DNA of 64,000 bases from Pseudomonas siliginis (GTDB taxonomy: Bacteria; Pseudomonadota; Gammaproteobacteria; Pseudomonadales; Pseudomonadaceae), in NCBI RefSeq assembly GCF_019145195.1, contig NZ_JAHSTW010000008.1:248001-312000 (forward strand), in the 5' to 3' direction. Shown here piece after piece: positions 52,430 through 61,128 of the stretch. The first letter of the stretch is position 1, and each line of letters begins with the position of its first letter. The notes under the pieces are model-generated. The model was not told the DNA's origin, did not search any database, and was given only the letters and a program-made list of their open reading frames with translations. A program made the position numbers and the translations under genes.

Positions 52430-53478
52430 TGAAGGCGCGCTTGGACACCCTGTTCGGTCGCCTGTTCGGGGTGCTGTTCGCGGCGATTGTCCTGGCGCAC
52501 CTGCTGGCCTTCGCCTGGTTCAGGCTCTACGGCCCTCCTCCGCCCCCACCACCGCCCGAGTTCTCAGCGAACATCGACGGCCAACCGCCCATGCGCGACG
52601 CCGCTTATCCACCGAGGCAAGCGCGCCCCTGGTTCGGTGGCCCGGTGGTGCCGCTGACCTTTCAATTCATCACGCTGATGATCGCCGCCTGGTACGGCGC
52701 CAAACTGCTCACCCGGCCGATCCAGCGCCTGAGCGACGCCGCCGAGCGCCTGAGCGAAGACCTCGACAGCGACCCCCTCGACGAATCCGGCCCGCGCGAA
52801 GCCCGGCAAGCGGCCCACACTTTCAACCTCATGCAACGGCGCATCCGCGAACAGGTCCAGCAACGCGCGCGCATGCTCGGCGCCGTCTCCCACGACCTGC
52901 GCACGCCACTGTCACGGCTGAAACTGCGCCTGGAAAACATCAGCGACGACAAGCTGCAAAGCCAGATGCGCCAGGACCTGGACGACATGATCGGCATGCT
53001 CGACGCCACCCTCACCTATCTGCACGAACAACGCACCAGCGAAGCCTTGCAGTTGCTGGACGTGCAGGCGCTGGTCGAATCGCTGAGCGAAAACGCCCAG
53101 GACCAGGGCGCCGATGTACAGGTCAGCGGCCACTGCGCGCCTTTGCCAGTACAACCGATGGCGCTGCGCTCGTGCATCAACAACCTGCTGGACAACGCCC
53201 TGCGTTACGCCGGACAGGCACGGATTGAACTGCTGGAACAGCGCGAAGAACTGCTGATTCGGGTGATTGATCACGGACCGGGTATTGCTGAAGACCAGCG
53301 GGAAGCGGTGTTCGAGCCGTTTTACCGACTGGAAGGCTCGCGCAACCGCAATTCCGGCGGCGTAGGGCTGGGCATGACCATCGCCCGCGAAGCCGCGCAG
53401 CGGTTGGGTGGACAATTGAAGCTGGAGGAAACACCGGGGGGTGGGCTGACCGCCATTGTCCGCTTGCCACGGGGCTGA
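52429..53478 (+). CDS. EnvZ-like sensor histidine kinase
   Basis: 349 aa. TM1 is about 10-33. A short periplasmic loop (about 34-75) starts with eight consecutive prolines (36-43). TM2 is about 74-92, then HAMP, the phosphorylation site His155 in GAVSHDLRTPLSRL, and the HATPase domain with N, G1 (DHGPGI) and G2 (GGVGLGM) boxes. The periplasmic loop is too small for a normal sensor domain, so the signal may be sensed in the membrane or through a partner. Its regulator gene lies directly upstream. Confidence 0.93.
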   Translation: MKARLDTLFGRLFGVLFAAIVLAHLLAFAWFRLYGPPPPPPPPEFSANIDGQPPMRDAAYPPRQARPWFGGPVVPLTFQFITLMIAAWYGAKLLTRPIQRLSDAAERLSEDLDSDPLDESGPREARQAAHTFNLMQRRIREQVQQRARMLGAVSHDLRTPLSRLKLRLENISDDKLQSQMRQDLDDMIGMLDATLTYLHEQRTSEALQLLDVQALVESLSENAQDQGADVQVSGHCAPLPVQPMALRSCINNLLDNALRYAGQARIELLEQREELLIRVIDHGPGIAEDQREAVFEPFYRLEGSRNRNSGGVGLGMTIAREAAQRLGGQLKLEETPGGGLTAIVRLPRG

Positions 53479-53495
53479 GGCTCAGCCGACTTGAA

Positions 53496-53583
53496 GAGGG
53501 AGCGAGCCTGCTCGCGAAAGTGTCTGATGATTCAATACATCTGTTGAATGTACCGGCCTCTTCGCGAGCAGGCTCGCTCCCAC
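53496..53583. repeat. REPIN
   Basis: Arms at 53496-53518 and 53561-53583 are inverted, just after the kinase stop. Confidence 0.92.
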
Positions 53584-53630
53584 AATGAAACTGAGTGTAT
53601 TCGGCAGATATTGGTTGGATGTGAGGACGC

Positions 53631-53654
53631 TATCGCTGGCAAGCCAGCTCCCAC
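53631..53654. repeat. REP element, second family
   Basis: The ATCGCTGGCAAGCCAGCTCC-type arm is the same variant family as at 44825. Confidence 0.85.
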
Positions 53655-53700
53655 AGGGATCGAGTGGTTTCAGAGAGAGATGGGTTGGCTGCCAGGCCGC

Positions 53701-53724
53701 CTTCGCGAGCAGGCTCGCTCCCAC
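53701..53724. repeat. Single REP element
   Basis: CTTCGCGAGCAGGCTCGCTC, main family, forming a cluster of four REP arms within 230 nt. Confidence 0.9.
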
Positions 53725-53768
53725 AAAAGCAAAGCAGCGCAGCTGCCCGCGGCGAAGCCGCCCCACTC

Positions 53769-54126
53769 AACAATGAGCGCAAGCTCGAGTACCGCTTTTG
53801 ATCTTGATCCACGGGCGACGTCGGAAGGCTGAGCGGAGGGATTGATCCGGGCGTGGGAGCGCAGCGACCGTCTGGCGCAGCCAGACACAGCGGAAGGAGG
53901 TGCAGCGAAGCAAACCGGAGCCGCTGCGCCCGGATCGATCCCGCAGCGAAGGAACCCGAGCCTGCGAGGGCCGAACGCAGGAGCAAGCCTTTTCGGTTAC
54001 CTTTTTGGCGTTTGAAAAAGGTGACCCGCCGTAAGGGCGGAACCGTAATCAGCAACACCCGAAGAAACGGATATTCACCCAAAACCCCAAGAACCTGGTC
54101 GGCCCAGAGGCCGCCAAGCCCCCCCC
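53769..54126. repeat. Structured dispersed repeat, copy 2
   Basis: It aligns along its full length with 37469-37826. It keeps the GNRA hairpin, the GATCCGGGCG (53844-53853) / CGCCCGGATC (53927-53936) stem and CCTGCG/CGCAGG. Helices at 53870-53886 (GTCTGGC/GCCAGAC), 53995-54026 and 54026-54040 (CCGCC/GGGCGG) differ from copy 1 by paired changes. It ends 1 nt before the stop codon of the PerM-like gene, between convergent genes. Confidence 0.85.
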
Positions 54127-55167
54127 CTAGACCCGAGCCTGACTCTTACTCCAATCCGTCAAAAGACTATAAGCCACCGCCAACAACGTAGGCCCAATAA
54201 ACAACCCGATAAAGCCAAACGCAATCAACCCGCCAAACACCCCGAGCAACACAATCACCAACGGCAGATTGCCGCCACGGCTGATCAGATACGGCTTGAG
54301 CACATTGTCCACGCCACTGATGATGAACGTCCCCCAGATCCCGAGAAAGATCGCCATCCCGTACTCACCCTTCCACACCAGCCAAGCCGTGGCCGGCACC
54401 CACACCAGCGGTGGCCCCATCGGAATCAGACTCAGCATAAACGTGACGATCCCCAGCACCAGCGCCCCCGGCACCCCGGCGATCAAAAAGCCGATCAACG
54501 CCAGCACCGCCTGCGCCGCCGCCGTACCAATCACACCGTTGACCACCCGCTGCACCGTGCCCGCCACCAATTCGATGTAATAACCGGCACGATCGCCAAT
54601 CAAGCGCTGCAGCAGACTGTGCACAAACGCCGCCAGTCGTGGCCCGTCACGGTAGAAAAAGAACACGAACACCAGACTCAGCGTCAGCTCGAGAATCCCC
54701 CCGCCGATCTGCGCGCTGCGTGCCAGCAACCAGTTGCCGACCTGCCCCAGATACGGCTTGATCGAGACCATCAACGCCGCGCCCTGTTGATCGATGCTGT
54801 CCCACATCGCCACCAGTCGCTCACCAACCAATGGCACGCTGCCAAGCCAAGTGGGCGCTTCCGGCAAACCGTCGACCTGCACATCCTTGATGAATGCCGT
54901 GGCATCGCGCACATGATCGGCAAGATTGAAACCCAGCCACACCAGCGGCGCCGCCACCAGCAACATCCAGCCCAGTGTCAGGATCAACGCGGCCAGCGAT
55001 TCACGGCCATTGAGCGCGCGGGTCAGCAAACGCATCAGCGGCCAACTGGCGAACGCCAGCACCGCGCCCCAGAACAGCGCCGACCAGAACGGCGCCATCA
55101 CCCAAAGGCTGGCACCAAACAAAACCAGCAGCAGAATCTGCACCAGCAGGCGATCGTTATTGAGCAT
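54127..55167 (-). CDS. AI-2E/PerM-family transporter
   Basis: 346 aa, with about seven or eight membrane helices arranged as in the AI-2 exporter/PerM family. The N-terminal pair is LLVQILLLVLFGASLWVMAPF and LFWGAVLAFASWPLM, and the C-terminal four helices end in LLGVFGGLIAFGFIGLFIGPTLLAV. ATG 55167 is chosen over an upstream TTG. Family members export small molecules or move ions; the substrate is unknown. Confidence 0.88.
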   Translation of the reverse strand: MLNNDRLLVQILLLVLFGASLWVMAPFWSALFWGAVLAFASWPLMRLLTRALNGRESLAALILTLGWMLLVAAPLVWLGFNLADHVRDATAFIKDVQVDGLPEAPTWLGSVPLVGERLVAMWDSIDQQGAALMVSIKPYLGQVGNWLLARSAQIGGGILELTLSLVFVFFFYRDGPRLAAFVHSLLQRLIGDRAGYYIELVAGTVQRVVNGVIGTAAAQAVLALIGFLIAGVPGALVLGIVTFMLSLIPMGPPLVWVPATAWLVWKGEYGMAIFLGIWGTFIISGVDNVLKPYLISRGGNLPLVIVLLGVFGGLIAFGFIGLFIGPTLLAVAYSLLTDWSKSQARV

Positions 55168-55236
55168 GGGAAGTCCCGGCAAAGTCAGTCAGCGAAAGAG
55201 TAGGCGAACACTGTGTGCATGCTCGCCCGGCACAGC

Positions 55237-56043
55237 TTATCGCAACAGGTCGATGCGCAGGCCAGAGCCTTCGAGATTGCCGGTTTCCATCCGGGCCGCC
55301 CGCACACCCTGAGTGATCAACGCCTGGCGCCAGGCTTCGGCCTTGGGCCCGGAAACCGTGACCCGCAAGGTCGTGTCGAGATTCAGGCCACGGGAAATCA
55401 GGCGCAGCCAGGTGGCATCCGGCTCATCGACCAGTTTCGGGAAATCCAGCTCGCCGGTGCTTTTCAACTGGCGCAGCAGGGTCGCCGAGGTCGGCAGCAA
55501 CTCGCCCAACGGCGCAGCCGCCTCGAATTGCTCGACATGCAGATAGGCTTTGCGATTGCCGCGAGTGATGCTGTAGAGCGCCACCAGCGTGTTGTCCTTT
55601 GGCGCCGCCAGCCTGAGCAACAGATAAGCCTGTTGCTCGTCAGAGCCATACAGCTTGGCGTTGCCGAACACCTCGTTGGCCCACAGGCTGCTTTCGCCGC
55701 AATCGCGGGCCTGGCACCAGAACAGCAATTCGGCATCCTGCTGTTGCAGCGCTTCGCGGGCGGCGGTAAAGGCTTCGGTGGCGGAATGTTCCGGCGGCAA
55801 CTCGTAGGTTACCGAGGTGGTCTGGCCGCGGGCGGTGACCTGGCCGTCGAAGCGCAACTGGCCGCTGATCTTGCGGATCGAGCCCAGCGGGTAGATGCGC
55901 TCCAGCTCGGCCGCCGGGCGATAGTCGACAATCTGAGCATCGGCCAGACGCGGCACGATTTGCAGATCCTGGCTGCCCGGCACATCGGCAGCGAAGGACA
56001 AGGAGCTGAAGCAGCACAGCGCGAAAAGACTGAGTGGCCGCAT
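55237..56043 (-). CDS. DUF4892 exported protein
   Basis: 268 aa. A Sec signal peptide covers residues 1-18 (MRPLSLFALCCFSSLSFA, then ADVPG); no lipobox is obvious. Two cysteines later (WCQARDC) may form a disulfide. The family is DUF4892, of unknown function. It is the last gene of the cluster that starts with the acyl-CoA synthetase at 60099, after a 115-nt gap. Confidence 0.82.
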   Translation of the reverse strand: MRPLSLFALCCFSSLSFAADVPGSQDLQIVPRLADAQIVDYRPAAELERIYPLGSIRKISGQLRFDGQVTARGQTTSVTYELPPEHSATEAFTAAREALQQQDAELLFWCQARDCGESSLWANEVFGNAKLYGSDEQQAYLLLRLAAPKDNTLVALYSITRGNRKAYLHVEQFEAAAPLGELLPTSATLLRQLKSTGELDFPKLVDEPDATWLRLISRGLNLDTTLRVTVSGPKAEAWRQALITQGVRAARMETGNLEGSGLRIDLLR

Positions 56044-56158
56044 AGTCAGGCTCACCGGACGGTCATGGCTGGGCGGGTCGGGGTCGCAGCGGTATAGAAA
56101 TCCATCAAGTTTGTCTCCTGTTTCAACCCGCCCAGCCTCGGCAGTTGCCGGTAGCAAG

Positions 56159-57013
56159 TCAAGGCATGGCGAAGAAGCGATTGAAACAGTCTGCTACAAG
56201 ACCTGCGCCAGCCTCGTCGTTCAGGTGCAGATGATGCCCGCCCGGCAACTGTTCGTGACTGAAGGGTAGACGCTGCAGCAACTCAGGATGCCTGGCCAGC
56301 ATGCCATCCGCCGCGACTACCAGATGCGCCGGGCAACCGACGCGCAAGGCAAACGCCATTGCCTGTTCTTCCGTCAGGCGCAGCGGCGATGGCAGGGTCA
56401 GGCGATTGTCGGTGCGCCAGGTGTAGCCGCCGGGGACCGGCATCAAACCGCGCTGGGCCAACAGTTCGGCGGCCTCGCGACTGACTGCCACCAGGCCTTT
56501 CATCCGCGCCTCGATGGCACGCTCAAGGGTGGTATAGACCGGTTTGCGCTTTTCCCGCAGATCAAGTTGCGCCTGCAGGGCCATGCCCATGCGCTCGGCG
56601 GCGTTTTCGCCTTTGTCTGTCGGAGGAATCACGCCATCAATGAGCGCCAGATGGCTGATGCGTTCAGGCAGCGAACCGGCCAGCACCATCGAGACAATCG
56701 CGCCCATCGAATGCCCGAGCAGGCCGAAACGCTTCCAGCCCAGTTGTTCAGCGACTTGCAGCACATCATGGGCGTAGTCCCACAGGGCATAACCGGCGCC
56801 GCTTGGTCGATGAGCGGAATGACCGTGGCCGGCCATGTCCAGCGCGACGATGCGCAAGCCATCAAGCTTGGGCGCCAGTCGCGCGAAGCTGTTGGCGTTG
56901 TCGAGCCAGCCATGCAACGCGATCACCGGCAGGCCGTCCTCGGGGCCGAACAGATGCGCGGCCAATTCGATGTGCGGCAGGTTCAGGCGCACTTCTTCGC
57001 AGGTCGGGCTCAT
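56159..57013 (-). CDS. Alpha/beta hydrolase (lipase/esterase-like), distal copy
   Basis: 284 aa. The oxyanion HGWLDNANSF, the nucleophile elbow LLGHSMGAIVS (Ser about 105) and the C-terminal histidine in LPGGHHLHLND make a complete catalytic triad. ATG 57013 overlaps the upstream hydrolase stop by 4 nt. The gene pair corresponds to adjacent hydrolases in P. aeruginosa (PA1621-PA1622 region, from memory). The substrate is unknown. Confidence 0.9.
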   Translation of the reverse strand: MSPTCEEVRLNLPHIELAAHLFGPEDGLPVIALHGWLDNANSFARLAPKLDGLRIVALDMAGHGHSAHRPSGAGYALWDYAHDVLQVAEQLGWKRFGLLGHSMGAIVSMVLAGSLPERISHLALIDGVIPPTDKGENAAERMGMALQAQLDLREKRKPVYTTLERAIEARMKGLVAVSREAAELLAQRGLMPVPGGYTWRTDNRLTLPSPLRLTEEQAMAFALRVGCPAHLVVAADGMLARHPELLQRLPFSHEQLPGGHHLHLNDEAGAGLVADCFNRFFAMP

Positions 57014-57816
57014 GCACAATCCTTGTTCTGCCGCTGTTCCCAGCGCATGAACAGATTCTTGAGCAGCCGAGCCGTGTCCTGCGGACGCTCCAGCGGGAAC
57101 ATGTGCCCGCCAGGCATGCTCAGCGCCTCGCCCTGGGGCAGACGCGAGACGAAACGTGTGTGATGGCGCATGACCACGCGGCTCTTGTGCCCGCGCACGA
57201 TGGCCAGCGGCACCTGCAACTGCCGGGTACGCCCGGGACTGGTGTGCGGCACGCCGCGATAAATGCTGATTTCGGTGGCCGGATCAAAACGCAGACGCAG
57301 CTTGTCGTCGACCTGATGCAAACCGTGTTGCAGGTAGGCATCGAAGCATTCCGGATCGAAGCCGCGAAACAGAGTTTTGCCGGAAAAGTAACTGCGTGCA
57401 CTGTCGAGATCGGCGAATTCTTCACGCCGCCCGAGGGTGCGCCCGGCCGGGGTCAGCCGGTCGATGAAACCAAAGCGCTTGGCCGCGCGAATCACCCACT
57501 GATCAGTGCGGGTCAGTACTGGCGAGTCGAGCATGACCACGCCGCGATACAGCTCGGGACAACGCAACGCCGCATGCAGGTGCAGCAGACCGCCAAAGGA
57601 ATGGCCGACGCCCCACACCGGCTGCTCTTGCTGCTCCAGGTGATGGATCAGTTCGTCGACGAGGTTGTACCAGTTGTCGTCCGCCGGAAAACGCGGGTCA
57701 TGGGCATGCTGCTCCAGATGCGCGACCCGATACTCCGGCGCCAGCGCCGCGAACAACTTGCCATAGGTCCCCGAGGGGAAACCGTTGGCGTGGGCGAAAA
57801 AGATCGGTTGCGACAT
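57010..57816 (-). CDS. Alpha/beta hydrolase, proximal copy
   Basis: 268 aa. The N-terminal FFAHANGFPSGTY is the oxyanion region and VGHSFGGLLHLH the nucleophile elbow (Ser about 93). The C-terminal SMPGGHMFPLERP holds the catalytic His. ATG 57816 gives MSQPIFFAHANG; the longer frame lacks support. It is coupled with the following hydrolase by a 4-nt overlap. The two hydrolases are only distantly alike. Confidence 0.9.
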   Translation of the reverse strand: MSQPIFFAHANGFPSGTYGKLFAALAPEYRVAHLEQHAHDPRFPADDNWYNLVDELIHHLEQQEQPVWGVGHSFGGLLHLHAALRCPELYRGVVMLDSPVLTRTDQWVIRAAKRFGFIDRLTPAGRTLGRREEFADLDSARSYFSGKTLFRGFDPECFDAYLQHGLHQVDDKLRLRFDPATEISIYRGVPHTSPGRTRQLQVPLAIVRGHKSRVVMRHHTRFVSRLPQGEALSMPGGHMFPLERPQDTARLLKNLFMRWEQRQNKDCA

Positions 57817-57968
57817 GCGGGCAAATCCATGAGCGGGAATCGTGGCGTTGATTGTCCGCAAGACCCGGCGCCGCAGCAATGACCATAACTGCCAGAAATG
57901 GTGGTGGAGACGCTTCGCAAGCAAAAGACCACAACACCGAAGGCTGCGATCTTTTGATCTACAACCTG

Positions 57969-58412
57969 TCAACGCAGCGGCGGCTGTTCCCCCAGCGGCA
58001 CCACCGCCATAGTCAGGCGCGATACGCAACTGGCCTTGCCCTCGTCGCTGGTCAAACGGATGTCCCAGACGTGCGTGGTGCGGCCGATATGGATCGGCGT
58101 GGCCACCGCCGTCACCCGCCCACTGCGCAACCCGCGCAAATGGTTGGCGTTGATCTCCAGGCCGACGCAATAGAACTTGCTGGCATCGATGCACAGATAA
58201 CTGGCCATCGAGCCCACGGTTTCCGCCAGTACCACCGATGCGCCGCCATGCAGCAGACCGTAAGGCTGGTGGGTGCGATGGTCGATGACCATGCTCGCGG
58301 TCAGCGACTGTTCGTCGAAGGCTTCGAAGCGAATATCCAGCACTTCGCCGATGGTGTTCTTCTGGATTGCGTTCAACTGTTCGATGTCGGGAGTAGTACG
58401 CCACAAGCTCAT
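57969..58412 (-). CDS. PaaI-family hotdog thioesterase
   Basis: 147 aa. The hotdog core contains HQPYGLLHGGASVVLAETVGSMAS, whose HGG motif and Glu are typical of PaaI/menI-type acyl-CoA thioesterases. ATG 58412 gives MSLWRTTPDIEQLNAI, the family start. It is 31 nt after the acyl-CoA synthetase, suggesting the two act on the same acyl-CoA pool. Confidence 0.92.
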   Translation of the reverse strand: MSLWRTTPDIEQLNAIQKNTIGEVLDIRFEAFDEQSLTASMVIDHRTHQPYGLLHGGASVVLAETVGSMASYLCIDASKFYCVGLEINANHLRGLRSGRVTAVATPIHIGRTTHVWDIRLTSDEGKASCVSRLTMAVVPLGEQPPLR

Positions 58413-58443
58413 CGCAGACTTCCTTTGTTGTTGTAATCGATGC

Positions 58444-60099
58444 TCAATCCTGCCACAGCACCGCCTCGCTGCGCGCGCTCCATTCTTCGAAGCGTGCGCC
58501 ATAGCGGTCTTCGATGACGTTGCGTTTGATTTTCAGGGTCGGCGTGAGGAAGCCGTTGTCCACCGCCCAACTGTCCTTGACCACTACCAGTCGGTGCAGG
58601 CGTTCGTGCTTGTCGAGGGCGGCGTTGACCTCCTCCAGCAATTTTTCCAGGCTCGCGTGCAGGCTGGCACGAGGCTCTTGCTCATTGACCGTCGACAGCA
58701 CGCACAACCCCAGCGGTGCACTCAGGCCATCGCCGACCACGCACACTTGCTCGATGCGCGAATGCACCGCCAGACGGTTTTCGATCGGTGCCGGCGCGAC
58801 GTATTTGCCTTTGCTGGTCTTGAAGATTTCCTTGAGTCGCCCGGTCAGGCGCAGGCGCCCTTCGCTGTCCTGCTCACCCTTGTCGCCGGTGCGCAGAAAA
58901 CCGTCTGCGGTCAGCGTCTCGGCAGTTTTCTGCGGTTCCTTGAAATAGCCGAGCATGTTGGCCTGGCTGCGCACCTGCACTTCGCCGGACTCATCGATGC
59001 GCACCTCGACTTCCGGGCACGGCTGGCCGATCCAGCCCTGTTTGTATCGCCCCGGCAGGCAGATATGCGAATAGCCGCAGCCCTCGGTCATGCCGTACAC
59101 CTCCAGCACATCGAGGCCAAGTTTCTGATACCAGGCGAGCAAGGTCTGCGGCACCGGCGCGGCACCGGACAACGCTACGCGCAAGGCATCCAGGCCGAGC
59201 CCGGCCAGCACTTTGTGCCCGACCCGCTTGCCGATGAAGGGCAACCCGAGGAGGAAGTCCAGACGCTGCGCCGGGATCTTGCTGTACACACCCATCTGGA
59301 ATTTGGTCCAGATACGCGGCACGCCGAACATTGCCGTAGGCCGCGCGCGCTGCAGATCGGTGATGAAAGTCTCGAGGCTTTCGGCGAAGAACACGGTCTG
59401 CCCGGTATAGATCGAGGCCAATTCGACAAACATGCGCTCGGCAACGTGGCACAGCGGTAGATACGACAGCAGCCGATCGTTCTCGTTGAGCCCGAACAGC
59501 TGCGTGCCGCGACTGGTGGCGAAACCAAGATTGGCGAAACTGTGCATCACGCCTTTGGGCAGGCCGGTGGTGCCGGAGGTGTAAATGATCGTCGCCAATT
59601 GCTCGGCGGCGGGACGTGGATCGTCCTGGATTGGCGAACAGCTCTGCAGATCCGCCCAGCTGTAATCGAACTCCCCCGACGGATGCAGCGGCAGGCTGAT
59701 GGTCGGCAGGCCCGCCGGCACGCCCTGCGCCATGCCCGCCCAGTCATCCAGTTTGCCGATGAACGCCAGCGCACTTTCCGAGTGAGTCAGCACCTGCGCC
59801 ACGGACTCGGCGGTGAGATTGGGGTACAGCGGCACCGACACATGTCCGGCCATCCAGATCGCCAGATCGGCGATGATCCAGTGCGCGCAATTTTTCGAGA
59901 TCAGCGCAATGTGGCTGCCGGGCGGCAACTCCCGCGCGCGTAGCCAGTGCGCGGCGCAGCGGGCCTGATGGCCGACATCGCCCCACGTCAGCGTCTCGAC
60001 CTGACCGCCGCCGATGGGCTGCACAAGAAAGCGCTGGCGCGGGTGCCGGGCTTCCCGTTCGTAGAACACGTCCAGCGGCAAACGGAAGGCGGCAGACAT
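58444..60099 (-). CDS. AMP-dependent acyl-CoA synthetase/ligase
   Basis: 551 aa, of the ANL superfamily, long-chain type. The ATP loop IIYTSGTTGLPKGVMHS, VYGMTEGCGYSH and the C-terminal RTGDKGEQDSEGRLRLTGRLKEIFKTSKGKYV are complete, and the catalytic lysine near the end is in PTLKIKRNVIE. ATG 60099 has GGAG upstream. It is the first gene of the thioesterase/hydrolase cluster. Chain length cannot be read from sequence. Confidence 0.92.
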   Translation of the reverse strand: MSAAFRLPLDVFYEREARHPRQRFLVQPIGGGQVETLTWGDVGHQARCAAHWLRARELPPGSHIALISKNCAHWIIADLAIWMAGHVSVPLYPNLTAESVAQVLTHSESALAFIGKLDDWAGMAQGVPAGLPTISLPLHPSGEFDYSWADLQSCSPIQDDPRPAAEQLATIIYTSGTTGLPKGVMHSFANLGFATSRGTQLFGLNENDRLLSYLPLCHVAERMFVELASIYTGQTVFFAESLETFITDLQRARPTAMFGVPRIWTKFQMGVYSKIPAQRLDFLLGLPFIGKRVGHKVLAGLGLDALRVALSGAAPVPQTLLAWYQKLGLDVLEVYGMTEGCGYSHICLPGRYKQGWIGQPCPEVEVRIDESGEVQVRSQANMLGYFKEPQKTAETLTADGFLRTGDKGEQDSEGRLRLTGRLKEIFKTSKGKYVAPAPIENRLAVHSRIEQVCVVGDGLSAPLGLCVLSTVNEQEPRASLHASLEKLLEEVNAALDKHERLHRLVVVKDSWAVDNGFLTPTLKIKRNVIEDRYGARFEEWSARSEAVLWQD

Positions 60100-60203
60100 G
60101 CGACTCGCTCCTGTTTTTTTGGTCTGGAGCAAGCGTAGTCAACCAAGCAAGTGCTTGGTTGGAATTTTCAAACAAATAATTTCTTGGGGTGACAGAAACC
60201 AAT

Positions 60204-60289
60204 GTGGGAGCGAGCCTGCTGGCGAATGCAGTATGTCAGCCCAAAAAGGGTGAATGACACGCCGCCTTCGCGAGCAGGCTCGCTCCCAC
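60204..60289. repeat. REPIN
   Basis: Arms at 60204-60226 and 60267-60289, inverted. The left arm has GCTGGCGAA in place of GCTCGCGAA, a mixed-family variant. It lies between the acyl-CoA synthetase promoter and the 3' end of sixA. Confidence 0.9.
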
Positions 60290-60301
60290 AGGGATATAGC
60301 G

Positions 60302-60754
60302 TTAAGGGTGCTTGAGGCTGTTGAGCCTCATCGAGCCAATCAGCAGCTCGCTGTGCTCAAGCTCCGCCAGCCCCGCCGTACTCACCCGCTCCGGCGGATG
60401 CCCGGCGCCGTGCTGCAGATAGCTGAGCAGATTACCCACCAACGGGTTGTGGCTGACCAGCAGCACATTGCTCACCGACACCAATTGCTCGGCGACCTTG
60501 TCCGGATCGCTCTCCGGCGTCAGCCACTCGACCGTACGGATCTCCGGCTCGAACCCCAGCGCCTCGCGCACGATCTGCGCGGTTTGCTGCGCGCGCAGAC
60601 AAGGGCTGGCGTAGATCGCCGTCAGCGGCTGGCCCATCAGATGCGCGGCGCTGCTCAGGACTTCCTTACGGCCGTGCTCGGTCAGCTCGCGCTCGGAATC
60701 GATTTTCGAGCCGTGAGGCACCGCCTCACCATGACGCAATACCCACAGTTTCAT
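60302..60754 (-). CDS. sixA: SixA-family phosphohistidine phosphatase
   Basis: 150 aa. The RHG motif LRHGEAVPHG with the phosphorylated His near the N-terminus and the second His in LLVSHNPLVGNLLS are present. SixA dephosphorylates His-phosphorylated HPt or PTS(Ntr) proteins in E. coli. It overlaps the DUF4389 gene by 4 nt and is third in the gpsA unit. Confidence 0.9.
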   Translation of the reverse strand: MKLWVLRHGEAVPHGSKIDSERELTEHGRKEVLSSAAHLMGQPLTAIYASPCLRAQQTAQIVREALGFEPEIRTVEWLTPESDPDKVAEQLVSVSNVLLVSHNPLVGNLLSYLQHGAGHPPERVSTAGLAELEHSELLIGSMRLNSLKHP

Positions 60755-61098
60755 AGTTTGGGCTCCTCATCGCGCACCGGGTGCGCGGCCGGGGCGACGG
60801 TGTGCGGCGCTTCACCTTCCGGGGTGCGCGGCGCCGGCCAGTCGGCGAACGGCCAGGGCTTCTGGTCACTGTGAAACGTGCCGAAGCGGCCGATCTGCGC
60901 GAGGAACTGGCTGAGGCTGTCGCCGAAATTCATCAGGCTGGCGCTCGGTGCGCCGTAGATCAGGCGGTAGATCAGTTGCACCAATACCACCGCGCCGAGG
61001 ATGAACTGCGCGACTTGCCAGACCAGCAGATAAACGATCATCCACAACACCCGCAGGAGGATGGATTCGTACTGGGTTTCGCTTTTCGGTTCGTTCAT
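60751..61098 (-). CDS. DUF4389 membrane protein
   Basis: 115 aa. One long hydrophobic region, about 15-45 (LLRVLWMIVYLLVWQVAQFI and on), is followed by a cytosolic proline-rich tail. The DUF4389 family has no known function. It lies between gpsA (30 nt away) and sixA (4-nt overlap), the conserved Pseudomonas order. Confidence 0.85.
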   Translation of the reverse strand: MNEPKSETQYESILLRVLWMIVYLLVWQVAQFILGAVVLVQLIYRLIYGAPSASLMNFGDSLSQFLAQIGRFGTFHSDQKPWPFADWPAPRTPEGEAPHTVAPAAHPVRDEEPKL

Positions 61099-61128
61099 GG
61101 CTTGCTTCCTGTCCGTGTAACAGCTGAA

